From: Xylanibacillus composti
Lineage (GTDB): Bacteria; Bacillota; Bacilli; Paenibacillales; K13
Length of the DNA: 64,000 nucleotides
Assembly: GCF_018403685.1 (NCBI RefSeq)
Contig: NZ_BOVK01000007.1
Location: 1-64,000 of the forward strand
Direction of reading: 5' to 3'
Each line of letters begins with the position of its first letter. Within the stretch, counting starts at the first letter, position 1. Both the position numbers and the translations under genes were made by a program. Positions 35,509-46,313 of the stretch are shown piece after piece. The notes below the pieces were generated by a model. It had not been told where the DNA came from. It saw nothing but the letters and a program-made list of their open reading frames with translations, and searched no databases.

Positions 35509-36552
35509 TTACTCAACGATTTCGACTGAGTCACCGTCAGCCAGCAAGCTCTGCCCAACCGACACGACCCGGTCGTGCTCCTGCAAGCCGGCCACGATCT
35601 CGGCATACTCTTTGTTCTTGCGGCCGAGCTCCACTTGTGTCTTCACGGCAACGGCATCTTCCGAAACGGTGTACACATAAGCTGTGCCGTCTTCTTCAAG
35701 CACAGAAGCAATCGGCACCGCCGAAACCGTCTGAGCCAGGGAATCATCCAGGATGACCTGCGCGCTCATTCCCGGGCGAATCGCCCCTTCGGGATTGTCA
35801 ATCTTCAGTTTCAACGCAAAACCGCTTCCTTGTTGGCTGGATGCGGACGGGGACAAGTACACGACATCCGCTTCCAAAGTTTGGCCGAGCACCGGCACAA
35901 ACACCGACAAGCTCTCCTTGTTCTGGATGAGCTGCAAGTCCTTTTCCTTCACAGCAGCTTCAACATGCAGCGGATCAATTTGCTCGACCTGCACGAGCTG
36001 CTGGCCAGGATTCACCTGCTGGCCAATGGCCAGATCCGGCATATCGACAACGACTCCGGCAATCGGGCTCTTGAGCACAGCCTTTTGCAGATTGCGGTTC
36101 GCCTCCTGAATGCTAAGATCCGCCTCGCGCAAGCTGAGCTGCAGCATATCTATCTCAGTGTTCTGGCCGGAACTGTTTTCTCTCAACTGAACCTTGTAGT
36201 TTTCCAGCTGCAGCAGCACCTTCTCCTTGGCCAGCTGCGCCCGGGACAATGCCGCCCGATAGTCGGCCTGATCCAGCTCAACCAGAGTTTGGCCGGATGA
36301 TACCGAATCGCCAACGCTGACGTGCTTGGCCAAGACTTCCCCGTTGACCTGCGCGGCTATATCCACTCGGGAAGATGGCTGAATGGCCGCATCTACGCGA
36401 ATCGCCTCGCCCATCGTGATGGCGGCGACCTCTGTCACCTTTACTTTTTTTGCTGCCACTTCCTGCTCCCCTTCTGCCGGGAGTTGCGGGCTTGCACATG
36501 CTGTCAGCAGCGCGAAAGCCGCGGCCAGGATGATCGCTTTTCTTTTATGCAT
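35509..36552 (-). CDS. RND efflux adaptor lipoprotein (membrane fusion protein)
   Basis: A 347-residue periplasmic-adaptor-type protein. Lipoprotein signal MHKRKAIILAAAFALLTAC with the cysteine at residue 19. A split biotinyl-lipoyl domain (VNGEVLAKHVSVGDSVSSGQTLVELD ... KSPIAGVVVDMPDLAIGQQVNPG) flanks a short coiled coil, followed by beta-barrel domains. It is encoded directly before the RND permease and would couple it to the cell envelope. Confidence 0.9.
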   Translation of the reverse strand: MHKRKAIILAAAFALLTACASPQLPAEGEQEVAAKKVKVTEVAAITMGEAIRVDAAIQPSSRVDIAAQVNGEVLAKHVSVGDSVSSGQTLVELDQADYRAALSRAQLAKEKVLLQLENYKVQLRENSSGQNTEIDMLQLSLREADLSIQEANRNLQKAVLKSPIAGVVVDMPDLAIGQQVNPGQQLVQVEQIDPLHVEAAVKEKDLQLIQNKESLSVFVPVLGQTLEADVVYLSPSASSQQGSGFALKLKIDNPEGAIRPGMSAQVILDDSLAQTVSAVPIASVLEEDGTAYVYTVSEDAVAVKTQVELGRKNKEYAEIVAGLQEHDRVVSVGQSLLADGDSVEIVE

Positions 36553-36867
36553 CTTCGATTCACTCCGCTCCTATTTTTCTCTCCTCCTACATGGTAACGA
36601 TTGGTTTGTACATGTGTCTAGTGAAAATCGTCATATGGCGGTCACATCTTACATGACTCTCCTACATCCATCGATGTGACCTGCAGCAAGCCTCATCTGA
36701 GTCGGAGTCAGCTCCACGGCAGCTGAATTCGCCCCGGTAGCAGAACGGTCCCGCCAACCTCTCCCCACTGGAGTTCCCATCCCCAGCTCCACCTGTCGAG
36801 AGCGCGATCCGGCCACACCGGACTGGGCTCGCCATGGACCGATCCGCTGCCCTGCCTTGTCTGAACT
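36553..36867. other. Gene-free stretch between the RND operon and glpD
   Basis: No coding region, repeat or clear terminator seen. The 36590-36660 part, upstream of the adaptor gene, is relatively AT-rich (GTACATGTGTCTAGTG) and probably holds its promoter, but I cannot define it. Confidence 0.35.
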
Positions 36868-38538
36868 TCAGCTGTCAGCCGCGATCATAGCGTTATGCAT
36901 CAGCAGATTAAGCTCTTCCAGCTGTCTCTTCTTTTCCCCATCGCTCCACCCATACCACTCGGCCATTATGGCAGCAACGGCATCCTGATAGCGATAGACT
37001 GCCTGAAGGTCGAAGTAGAGCGCCCCCACCCGGCGAATGAAGAAGTCCGAGCAGGTCATCGCCAATTCTTCCTGCATGCTGTAAAGCAGGCTGGCCAGCC
37101 ATTCAAGAGGAAGGCCGCGAAGCTCCGCCTTTCCTGCATCCGCAACAGATGCGCCGCAGCGAAAAACCTGCTCAGCGTTCGACCCGAACTGCTGTGCCAG
37201 CCGTTCCGCTTGCATCTCCGTGAATCCGAAGCGCTTGCCAAGCTCGGTCATGTCCCGCACATAGGCAGGGAAATGGGCCGCCCCGCCCACCTCTCCGCCG
37301 GATATCGGCATGCGGCGCGTCTGGCATGCAGCCAGCTTGACCCCTGTTTCCTTCTTGATTTCGTCCGCTAACTGATCTACTACGGCTTCGGCCATCTTGC
37401 GGTAACCCGTCAATTTCCCGCCGGCTATGGTGACCAGCCCGGACGGGGACCGCCATATTTCGTCCTTGCGGGAGATGTCGGAAGGGCCTTTCCCCGTCTC
37501 CTGGATGAGCGGCCTCAGTCCCGCCCAGCTTGACTCCACATCAGCAGCCGTTAAAGCCAATTCCGGAAACATCGCGCGAACGGCCCGCAGCAAATAGTCG
37601 CGGTCCTCTGCTGTCATGCGCGGATGCGTCAATTCGCCGGAATATACGGTATCGGTCGTGCCCACGTAAGTTTTATCCGCACGCGGGATGGCGAATGCCA
37701 TTCTGCCGTCGGGCACATCGAAGTAGACAGCTTGTCGCAGCGGAAAGCGGCGGCGGTCGAACACCAGATGGACCCCCTTGGTCAGCAGCAGCCTCTTCCC
37801 TGTCTTGGAGCGGTCCATCTCGCGAAGAGTATCTACCCAAGGCCCGGCAGCGTTGATCAGCTTGCGGGCTTTCCATTCGTACTTTCGTCCCGTAAGCTGA
37901 TCCTCTGCCCGAATGCCGACTGCGCGCCCATTCTCATACAGAAACCCCGTTGCCTTCACGTAATTTGCAGCATAACACCCCCGCTGCACGGCCGCTTTCA
38001 GCACTTCCAGCGTCAGCCTGGCGTCGTCAGTCCGGTACTCGGCATAATAGCCGCCGCCCAGCAGTCCATCTCGTCGCAGTAGCGGCTCGCGCTCCAGAGT
38101 CTCCGCTGCGCTTAGCATGCGCCTGCGCTCTTCTCTGCGCACGCCGGCCAGAAAGTCATACATACGCAAGCCAAGTGAGGTGGCCAGCCGTCCATAAGTT
38201 CCGTTCTTGTAGACGGGCAGCAGCATCCATTCGGGCTTCGTCACATGCGGCCCGTTCTCATGCACGATTGCCCGCTCTTTGCCTACTTCCGCTACAAGCC
38301 CGAACTCCAGCTGCTTCAAGTACCGAAGCCCGCCATGCACCAGCTTTGTGGAACGGCTTGAAGTGCCAGCCCCGAAATCCTGCATATCGATCAGCGCTGT
38401 GGCAAGCCCCCGGGACTGCGCATCCAGGGCAATGCCTGCTCCGGTAATGCCGCCGCCGATAATCAGAACATCGAAGACTGTTTGCTCCATCCGGTGTAAG
38501 AGGAGCGGTCTTTTTCTCCCATCCATCCATGCTGTCAT
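36868..38538 (-). CDS. glpD: FAD-dependent glycerol-3-phosphate dehydrogenase
   Basis: A 556-residue membrane-associated flavoenzyme oxidising glycerol 3-phosphate to dihydroxyacetone phosphate. The FAD site is DVLIIGGGITGAGIALDAQSRG, with GTSSRSTKLVHGGLRYL and WAGLRPLIQ further on. Length and order match Bacillus GlpD. ATG 38538 follows AAAGGGCGGGG. It lies 327 bases after glpK in the same direction, with a hairpin between them. Confidence 0.93.
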   Translation of the reverse strand: MTAWMDGRKRPLLLHRMEQTVFDVLIIGGGITGAGIALDAQSRGLATALIDMQDFGAGTSSRSTKLVHGGLRYLKQLEFGLVAEVGKERAIVHENGPHVTKPEWMLLPVYKNGTYGRLATSLGLRMYDFLAGVRREERRRMLSAAETLEREPLLRRDGLLGGGYYAEYRTDDARLTLEVLKAAVQRGCYAANYVKATGFLYENGRAVGIRAEDQLTGRKYEWKARKLINAAGPWVDTLREMDRSKTGKRLLLTKGVHLVFDRRRFPLRQAVYFDVPDGRMAFAIPRADKTYVGTTDTVYSGELTHPRMTAEDRDYLLRAVRAMFPELALTAADVESSWAGLRPLIQETGKGPSDISRKDEIWRSPSGLVTIAGGKLTGYRKMAEAVVDQLADEIKKETGVKLAACQTRRMPISGGEVGGAAHFPAYVRDMTELGKRFGFTEMQAERLAQQFGSNAEQVFRCGASVADAGKAELRGLPLEWLASLLYSMQEELAMTCSDFFIRRVGALYFDLQAVYRYQDAVAAIMAEWYGWSDGEKKRQLEELNLLMHNAMIAADS

Positions 38539-38653
38539 CGTTTTCCCCGCCCTTTCGTTAAAGATTGTAATGGAGATGGACTATACGTTACAGCGCGCTG
38601 CATCGACTGAGAGCGATTCGCAGACGACACTTGCGCGGTCTCCTTGGCAAACC

Positions 38654-38699
38654 AAAACCGCAGCATTCCCGTATGCTTACGGCAGACGGCATGCTGCGG
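38654..38699 (-). terminator. Hairpin between glpK and glpD, terminator or antitermination site
   Basis: On the minus strand CCGCAGCAT (38699-38691) pairs perfectly with ATGCTGCGG (38666-38658) over a 24-base loop and is followed by TTTTGG. It is 166 bases past the glpK stop and about 120 bases before glpD. In Bacillus subtilis a leader terminator in front of glpD is read through with help from GlpP, so this may be an equivalent. No glpP gene is in the window. Confidence 0.5.
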
Positions 38700-38865
38700 T
38701 CGATTGCTTTCTCTATAGCTGTGACAAGACAAGGCAGTTCGCACTCTCTGGCACCTTTGCGTACATGCTGCAGTAAGGGCCGACCTTCCTTGTCTGGACC
38801 GCGGCAGGACTCCAAAGGTGCCCACCGATCCACCTTGTCCGCAGCTCCGGCCCTCGTCAGCATCG

Positions 38866-40672
<1,807 letters not shown>

Positions 40673-41569
40673 TCAAGTCCCCGCAACGAATCGGGTCGTC
40701 AACGCTCCCAGCTTCTCCACCTCAACGGTCACTACGTCGCCCGGCTGGAGGTACACCCGCTGTTCCTTCGGCATGCCGATGATAACCCCCTCCGGCGTCC
40801 CGGTCATAATGAGATCCCCGGGCTGCAGCGTCATGTGCCGCGAGATGTAGCTGACAATTTCATCGCAATGGAAAATCATATCCGCGGTGTTGGAGTGCTG
40901 GCGGCGCTCCCCGTTCACCATCGTCTGAATCTCCAGACTGTTCGGATTGCCCACTTCGTCCGAGGTTACGACATACGGCCCGATGGGCGCAAAGCCGTCG
41001 CACGTCTTCCCGAGCATCCACTGCGCTGTGCGCTTCTGCAGATCGCGGGCTGACAGGTCGTTGCCCGTGCAGTAGCCGAACACATAATCGAGCGCTTCTT
41101 CGCGGGATACATCCTTGGCGCGCTTGCCTATCACGATTGTGAGCTCCGCTTCATAGTCCACACGCTCCGACACGCTTGGCAGCGTCACCTCCTGCTGATG
41201 ACCGGCAAGCGCATTCGCAAATTTGTTGAACAAGATCGGATAGTCCGGCACAGGCGCCCCCGTCTCTTCCGCATGCTTGCGGTAATTGAGTCCGACACAA
41301 ATGATTTTTTCCGGGCGCGGCACGCACGGCCGCCACGTCAGCGCAGCTTCATCCAGCAACAGGTCGCGCCGCCCGTCGGCGAGCACCCGATCCGCCAGCT
41401 GCTTGAGCTGTTCAACCGCTGCGGTTCCCCCTTCGATTACGTCATGAACGGAGGTCCACACCGGATCGATGCCGTAGGCTCTGCATGCCTTTGCCGCAGG
41501 TATTCCTCCATGTGATGTATGAATACCCAGCTGGTCTTGCTCCCCGTCTAAATAAGTAAAAAGCTTCAT
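40673..41569 (-). CDS. Fumarylacetoacetate hydrolase family protein
   Basis: A 298-residue FAH-fold hydrolase, decarboxylase or isomerase. Core segments KIICVGLNYRKHAEETG, YEAELTIVIGKRAKDVS (metal ligands Glu-x-Glu region), CTGNDLSARDLQ and LQPGDLIMTGTPEGV are all present. Such enzymes act on 2-oxo acids in aromatic degradation or as oxaloacetate decarboxylases. It stands alone, divergent from the MerR fusion gene. Confidence 0.88.
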   Translation of the reverse strand: MKLFTYLDGEQDQLGIHTSHGGIPAAKACRAYGIDPVWTSVHDVIEGGTAAVEQLKQLADRVLADGRRDLLLDEAALTWRPCVPRPEKIICVGLNYRKHAEETGAPVPDYPILFNKFANALAGHQQEVTLPSVSERVDYEAELTIVIGKRAKDVSREEALDYVFGYCTGNDLSARDLQKRTAQWMLGKTCDGFAPIGPYVVTSDEVGNPNSLEIQTMVNGERRQHSNTADMIFHCDEIVSYISRHMTLQPGDLIMTGTPEGVIIGMPKEQRVYLQPGDVVTVEVEKLGALTTRFVAGT

Positions 41570-41756
41570 ATGCTCACAGCCTTTCTACACCGAATGTTGC
41601 GCAGGTCCGCTGCCGATTAGACCGCATGCTATAATTATACATGATTATGGCAATAACGGCGTTCTGCGTCGAATTTACTGCAGCTGCATTTGATGTTCGC
41701 AGCAGCAATTGCGGCAGGCAGGCGGCGCAGACAGCGTGAAGGAGGAAAAGCCGACA

Positions 41757-42731
41757 TTGAAGATTAGTGATGTGGCCGAACAATTGAAGATTACGCCGAG
41801 AACGATCCGCTTCTATGAGTCCAAGGGGCTGATTGCCCCCGCGAAGGAGGGCAACGGCTACCGCCGCTTCTCCGAGCAGGAGGTGTGGCGTCTGCAGACA
41901 ATCCTTGCGCTGCGCGAGGCTCTGGACGATGTGGAGAACAGGCATCCGAAGGAGCTGCTGGGGTACCTCGAGCTGCAGCGCGCGGTCATGGTTCGCCAAT
42001 GGCTGGAATACAAGCAAATGATCGAAACAACCGATCGTATGATCCACATGCTGCTTCAAGCGGACAAGCTTCCCATCGAGGATATTTACCAGCTTGCGCA
42101 ATCCTCCAGAAGACTGAGAGAGGAGCGCGCTTCGTGGCGGGACCAATGGAACTATGACGAAAGGGCAAAGTTCCACGATGAGCAAGTGGCTGGCGGGTCG
42201 GCGGCGAAGTATCGGGATTATGAACGGGCTCTCGATCTGGCGGTCCAGTGGCTTGCGCCCATAGCTGGAGAGAGAGGATTGGATATTGGGACCGGCACAG
42301 GGAATGCTGCCGGCAAGCTGTTAGCCAAGGGGGCGCAGATGGCAGGCGTGGACCAGTCCAGGGAAATGCTGAAGGAAGCCCGACGGAAATTCCCCGCCCT
42401 GGAAACCCGTCTGGGCAATTTCCTCGCCCTGCCTTACCTGGAAGCGGAGTTCGACTTGGTGGTAACATGCTTCGCCTTCCGCCATCTGAACGAAGAGCAG
42501 CAGCTTCTGGCGCTGGAAGAAATGCGCAGGGTTCTCAAGCCCCGTGGACGAATATGCCTTGTCGATCTTATGGTCCGCGAGGAAGTATCGTCTGCCAGCC
42601 CCGCTGATGCTTCGGCTTATCCAAGCGCATCCCGCCTGCTGCGGTGGTTCGAGCAGCACGATTATGCCACCAAGCATGAGCAGATGAACGAACAGCTGCA
42701 CCTGGTCTACGCCCTTCCTATTCGTGCTTAG
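41757..42731 (+). CDS. MerR-type regulator fused to a SAM methyltransferase
   Basis: A 324-residue fusion. TTG 41757 follows GAAGGAGG. Residues 1-70 are a MerR winged helix (LKISDVAEQLKITPRTIRFYESKGLI), then a coiled helix, and from about residue 155 a class I methyltransferase domain: GLDIGTGTGNAAGKLL, GVDQSREMLKEA and LVVTCFAFRHLNEEQQ. The regulator part could sense an effector while the C-terminal domain binds SAM or acts on a small molecule. A methyltransferase gene follows 77 bases later. Target promoter and substrate unknown. Confidence 0.85.
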   Translation: MKISDVAEQLKITPRTIRFYESKGLIAPAKEGNGYRRFSEQEVWRLQTILALREALDDVENRHPKELLGYLELQRAVMVRQWLEYKQMIETTDRMIHMLLQADKLPIEDIYQLAQSSRRLREERASWRDQWNYDERAKFHDEQVAGGSAAKYRDYERALDLAVQWLAPIAGERGLDIGTGTGNAAGKLLAKGAQMAGVDQSREMLKEARRKFPALETRLGNFLALPYLEAEFDLVVTCFAFRHLNEEQQLLALEEMRRVLKPRGRICLVDLMVREEVSSASPADASAYPSASRLLRWFEQHDYATKHEQMNEQLHLVYALPIRA

Positions 42732-42808
42732 AGCTATGCTTGACCTTCTCGCTGCGTCAACCTTTACACTTGTATTGTTCATGACGAAAAAAGAGGAGGA
42801 CCCACACA

Positions 42809-43495
42809 ATGCCAGACCACAATGCCATTTACCTGCACGAAGCCGACACGTATGACCGCATGGTTTCCCGTCAACAGGACATCATCCCGGCTATTGCCGC
42901 CATTCGACCCTACGGGGGACTGGATGTGGCGGATATCGGCGCCGGCACTGGAAGACTAAGCGTGCCGATAGCCCGCCAAGCACGTTCGCTTGTCGCGCTC
43001 GATGCGTCCGGGGCCATGCTGCGCGTCGCCGAAGCCAAGCTTGCCGCACTTGGCCTGCGCAATTGGCGAACGGAAGTCTCCTCGCATTTCCCGCTTCCCT
43101 TGGCAAGTGATTCCATCGACATGGTTGTCTCCGGCTGGAGCCTGTCGTATTCCGTGAACGCGCATGTTCCGGACGGGTTGGCCAATCTGGATCAAGCCAT
43201 TAGCGAGATGAAGCGCGTCCTGCGCTCGAATGGCACCATCATCCTGATCGAAACCTTGGGAACCGGCTGCGAGACCCCGCATGTGTACGAATTCCTGCAG
43301 CCCTATTACACCGCCTTGGCAGAGCAATACGGCTTTTCCCACACCTGGCTCAGGACAGACTATACGTTCAAGGACGCCCAAGAAGCCGAGGAGCTGACGC
43401 GCTTCTTCTTCGGCGAAGCGCTCGCCGGCCAAGTGGCGGATGAGCAGCTGACTCGCGTGCCGGAATGCGCGGGCATCTGGTGGCTTCATATTTAG
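42809..43495 (+). CDS. Class I SAM-dependent methyltransferase
   Basis: A 228-residue methyltransferase with motif I VADIGAGTGRLSVPIARQA and acidic VALDASGAMLRVAE, then MVVSGWSLSYSVN. RBS GAGGAGG precedes ATG 42809. It follows the MerR-methyltransferase fusion and may be controlled by it. Substrate unknown. After its stop, a copy of the last codons (TGCGTGCCGGAATGCGCAGGCATCTGGCGGCTTCAT) reappears near 44.42 kb, which points to a segment duplication. Confidence 0.85.
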   Translation: MPDHNAIYLHEADTYDRMVSRQQDIIPAIAAIRPYGGLDVADIGAGTGRLSVPIARQARSLVALDASGAMLRVAEAKLAALGLRNWRTEVSSHFPLPLASDSIDMVVSGWSLSYSVNAHVPDGLANLDQAISEMKRVLRSNGTIILIETLGTGCETPHVYEFLQPYYTALAEQYGFSHTWLRTDYTFKDAQEAEELTRFFFGEALAGQVADEQLTRVPECAGIWWLHI

Positions 43496-43622
43496 GGAGC
43501 GATCGGCAATAGGGTCGGTCGGAGCCGGCAAGTACTGGAGGGAGCCGGCAGCGGCGTTGTCCGGACTCCTATCGGAGGTGCAATCAGCGCCATTGCCTTT
43601 CGCGGTGGAGAGTCGCCCCGCC

Positions 43623-43800
43623 GCAATCGGCTTTGGCCTTCGGCGGAAGTCCTTTTCGCCGAATCAGCATCGCTGCCCTTCGGCGGAAGACTTTCACGCC
43701 GCAATCAGCTTCGTCTCCCGTCGACGGAAGGCTTTCACGTCGCAATCAGCTTCGTCTCCCGTCGGCGGAAGGCTTTCACGCCGCAATCAGCTTCGTTCCT
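43623..43800. repeat. Degenerate tandem array, unit about 41 bases
   Basis: Units starting GCAATCAGCTTCGTCTCCCG occur at 43701 and 43742, with a partial one at 43783 and more diverged ones at 43661 and 43623. Each contains CGGCGGAAGGCTTTCACGCC. The period of 38-41 bases is not a multiple of three, so it is not a coding repeat. Confidence 0.75.
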
Positions 43801-44118
43801 CTGGCGGACTGGAATCTGGTACTGCAACCAACATCGCTGCCCTCGCCGTACGTCTCGGCGGCGGTTGTATCAGCATCCCGCCCTCCGGCGGACGTAGCAT
43901 TGCGGCGCTGGAGTCCTTCAGCTGTGCAACAATCGGCGTATGAACGCTCAATGCCATTTATATAGCGGACATTATTACCGCTATGGGAAATCTGAGATCG
44001 TGTTGAACTCAAATAGCGGGAACTAGTGGTTTTATTCGCAGCCAATCGAGGGGGAACCTGAACTCTGGCCAAGAATAAATCCATTCATTCCCGCTATTTC
44101 CCACACCGGGCTGTTCTC

Positions 44119-44274
44119 GCCACACATAAGACCACATTTTTCCGTTATCCGGCTACTAGCCATACGGAGAGCCGCGATGCGGACACACCATACAGCTCCC
44201 GCCACACATAAGACCACACTTTTCCGTTTTCCAGCTGCTGTCCGTACGGAGAGCCGCGATGCGGAAATCAGGAG
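44119..44274. repeat. 82-base tandem duplication
   Basis: GCCACACATAAGACCACA begins at 44119 and again at 44201. Both copies include TTTTTCCG or a close variant and GGAGAGCCGCGATGCGGA. The ATAAGACCA..TTTTCCG part is the inverted form of the motif near 31.95 kb. Confidence 0.75.
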
Positions 44275-44405
44275 CACCCAGCGGTCATTGACCGGTGCCT
44301 TCTCTGCCATAGATGGAGCGGCTCCACGGTAACACAGATCAGCCAAGCAGCTATAAACCCGACCGCCGTCCTCTTCCCAGGCGGAAAGGTACTAGACAGC
44401 CCGAG

Positions 44406-44460
44406 CGGATCAGCAGCTGACTTGCGTGCCGGAATGCGCAGGCATCTGGCGGCTTCATAA
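44406..44460 (+). pseudogene. Fragmentary copy of a methyltransferase 3' end
   Basis: GATCAGCAGCTGACTTGCGTGCCGGAATGC and GGCATCTGGCGGCTTCATA closely match the end of the gene at 43438-43490 (GATGAGCAGCTGACTCGCGTGCCGG and on). Only about 50 bases are shared, so this is a scrap left by a duplication. Confidence 0.5.
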
Positions 44461-44516
44461 GCAGGGATCGTACGCTATAAACCGACCGGCATTCGCTGCT
44501 CAGGCAAGCAGCTCCA

Positions 44517-45296
44517 TCAAGCCCGGTGAAAGCGCTCGCCGATCCTGGCCGCGACCCATCTGCCTTCTGCCAGGCTCCGCAAATACTCGAAATCCGGGTA
44601 AATCACATCCTGCGTGAGATACGCCGAAACTTGGCTGCCTGGCCGCCGCAGCGCATTGAGCGCGGCAATCATCTGATCGGCTGTTCGAATGCTGAAGCCA
44701 TGCCCGTAGTAGAGCTGATCGGGCAAGATGATCGCGTTCTCTCCCTGCCATTCCGGGTGGGCAGGGTCATGGTCCGGATTTCTGAAGTAGACGATATCGC
44801 CGAGATAACTTTCCTGCAGAGTGGTCGGCAAAAACCGCAAATCGCGATCATACTGCCACTGCCACAAAAACAAGGCTTGAAAATAAGTATTGAACATCCG
44901 CTCTCCCGCTGCTTCCAGGATCGCTTTGTATACGACGATGACCATCGCTGTCGCACACTCAAAGCCATAAAGTCTGCCATTCTCGAAGATGTCGCGAATG
45001 CCAACTGCCGGCGCCACTCCGGGCCTCAGCAGAAACCCGCCGTTCGGCGTTCTCCTCCAAAGCTGCTCATTGCAATAAGAATCGGCGAACGTCTCGAAGG
45101 AAACACCACTCTCATTCAGGTCCAAAGCCGCTTTAACGGTCTGGCTGCGCATCCTCAACTCGAACAGCAGCGCATCCCGTGAACCATATCGGTACGTAAC
45201 CGGGCTACTCTGCTTCGCGCGGATGACCGACCTCTCCATCTCCGATACGGCCAGATGCTGCAAGGCCGCAGGCCCCTCCCCCATAATCACAATCAT
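44517..45296 (-). CDS. tgl: Spore protein-glutamine gamma-glutamyltransferase (transglutaminase)
   Basis: A 259-residue enzyme that cross-links coat proteins through Gln-Lys bonds. I chose ATG 45296 (MIVIMGEGPA) because AGGGAGGGAACGCG lies before it. The catalytic Cys114 is in YGFECATAMVIV, Glu186 in WQGENAII and His199 in YYGHGFSI, matching the Cys/Glu/His of Bacillus subtilis Tgl in order and spacing. It belongs to a group of spore genes here (ymaF, gerP, Hsp20-like) and is probably expressed late in the mother cell. Confidence 0.92.
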   Translation of the reverse strand: MIVIMGEGPAALQHLAVSEMERSVIRAKQSSPVTYRYGSRDALLFELRMRSQTVKAALDLNESGVSFETFADSYCNEQLWRRTPNGGFLLRPGVAPAVGIRDIFENGRLYGFECATAMVIVVYKAILEAAGERMFNTYFQALFLWQWQYDRDLRFLPTTLQESYLGDIVYFRNPDHDPAHPEWQGENAIILPDQLYYGHGFSIRTADQMIAALNALRRPGSQVSAYLTQDVIYPDFEYLRSLAEGRWVAARIGERFHRA

Positions 45297-45521
45297 CGCG
45301 TTCCCTCCCTGAACTTGATGCCGGACCAGCCACTGGCAAGATGCGGACCCGTTCGTCAAACAAAACCGCCTGCGACTCGCAGCGCCACAGATTCTCCTCG
45401 CATGCAAATCGTCCGCCTCTGTCGTCACATCGAACATCCTGTACTCGTCGATTCTTCTCGCATACCTGCGAATGGATCGGCATACTTATGCAATAACCTA
45501 ATCACAGGAAGGACATTGCCC

Positions 45522-45900
45522 ATGTACCGAAATGCTCCTGCTCCCCCCCCATGCGCACTATTTCTTCCCCGCCCTCACCACTTTCACATTAGGACATCGG
45601 CATAGAGTGACTTTCTTTGTTTACGCAGCGAACGGCATCGCTGGCGACGGCCATGTGCACAGATTTCAAGGCACTACGGATTTGGACGCAGAGCATTTTC
45701 ATCGCATAACTGGCTATACCGGTCCCGCCATACCGCTTGAGAGCGGCGCACATTTCCACTGGATTCAGGCGGAGGCGGAAGAAGAGCCCTTTCAATTCCG
45801 GGAAGGCTATTACAAAACGGTATTGACCATTCCCCGCCACTCCCATCGCTTTGCCGGCCCGACTGGCACCGGCATCGGCTATTTCCCTGAGGGTTGGTAG
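45522..45900 (+). pseudogene. ymaF: YmaF-family protein, frame broken at an 8-C tract
   Basis: ATG 45522 has AGGAAGG 9 bases upstream and starts MYRNAPAPP, but the frame fails after C8 (45543-45550). The next frame continues HAHYFFPALTTFTLGHRHR to the stop at 45900, with FQGTTDLDAEHFHRITGYTG and TIPRHSHRFAGPTG, which are YmaF-type His-rich repeats. Seven C would give a 125-residue protein. A shorter version from ATG 45532 is possible without an RBS. YmaF proteins are of unknown function, with possible metal binding through His. It lies between tgl and gerPE. Confidence 0.75.
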
Positions 45901-45916
45901 CGCCGGACTGCTGCTC

Positions 45917-46309
45917 TTAAGCCTCCTCTTGCTCGGATTCTTCTACGGACAACAGCTGCCGGATGTGCTTGACGCGGGATTCCGCATCGATAAAGCTGGT
46001 GCTGCCTATATGGAGGACGGCTGAAGCAGAGAGGCCGAGAATGCGCAAGCTCCCTACATCGATAAACGGGGAGTTGTTTCGAGCGAACAGCTCTGGTCCG
46101 GCCGATCGGGCTGCGAGCTTGGGCATCGGCTGCTCATAGAAGGGAAATTGCTGCAAATCCCCCTCTTGGCCAAGATAATGCGGTCGTTCCCGCTGAACAG
46201 CAAGAACATTCGTTCGAGGCGTGATGGCAACGCTATCGCCAATCAACGTAATGGAGGACAACTCCTTCGACGTCACCTTGACATGCCCGACTCTGGATAT
46301 GCGCATCAT
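45917..46309 (-). CDS. gerPE: Spore germination protein GerPE
   Basis: A 130-residue GerPE. It starts MRISRVGHVKVTSKELSS and carries ITLIGDSVAITPRTNVLAVQRERP, SPFIDVGSLRILGLSASAVLHIGST and a final SRVKHIRQLLS, all typical of the family. GerP proteins help germinants pass through the spore coat. It is the last gene of the operon in this window; the gene immediately beyond is ymaF on the other strand. Confidence 0.9.
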   Translation of the reverse strand: MMRISRVGHVKVTSKELSSITLIGDSVAITPRTNVLAVQRERPHYLGQEGDLQQFPFYEQPMPKLAARSAGPELFARNNSPFIDVGSLRILGLSASAVLHIGSTSFIDAESRVKHIRQLLSVEESEQEEA

Positions 46310-46313
46310 CCGC

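Larger units (their letters stand above)
43496..44516. other. About 1 kb without a gene, built mostly of repeats
   Basis: No credible coding region. It contains the 41-base tandem array, an 82-base tandem duplication, and a degraded copy of the methyltransferase 3' end (about 44406-44460, compare 43438-43490). Frames open here follow the repeat period and lack RBS. Confidence 0.55.

Noticed and set aside
43623-43800. Possible CRISPR array
   Set aside because: The whole 41-base unit is repeated without unique spacers, copies diverge, and no cas genes are present.
43557-43965. Overlapping open frames in the 41-base array
   Set aside because: Repeat period is not a multiple of three, frames lack RBS, and the translations repeat with frame changes.
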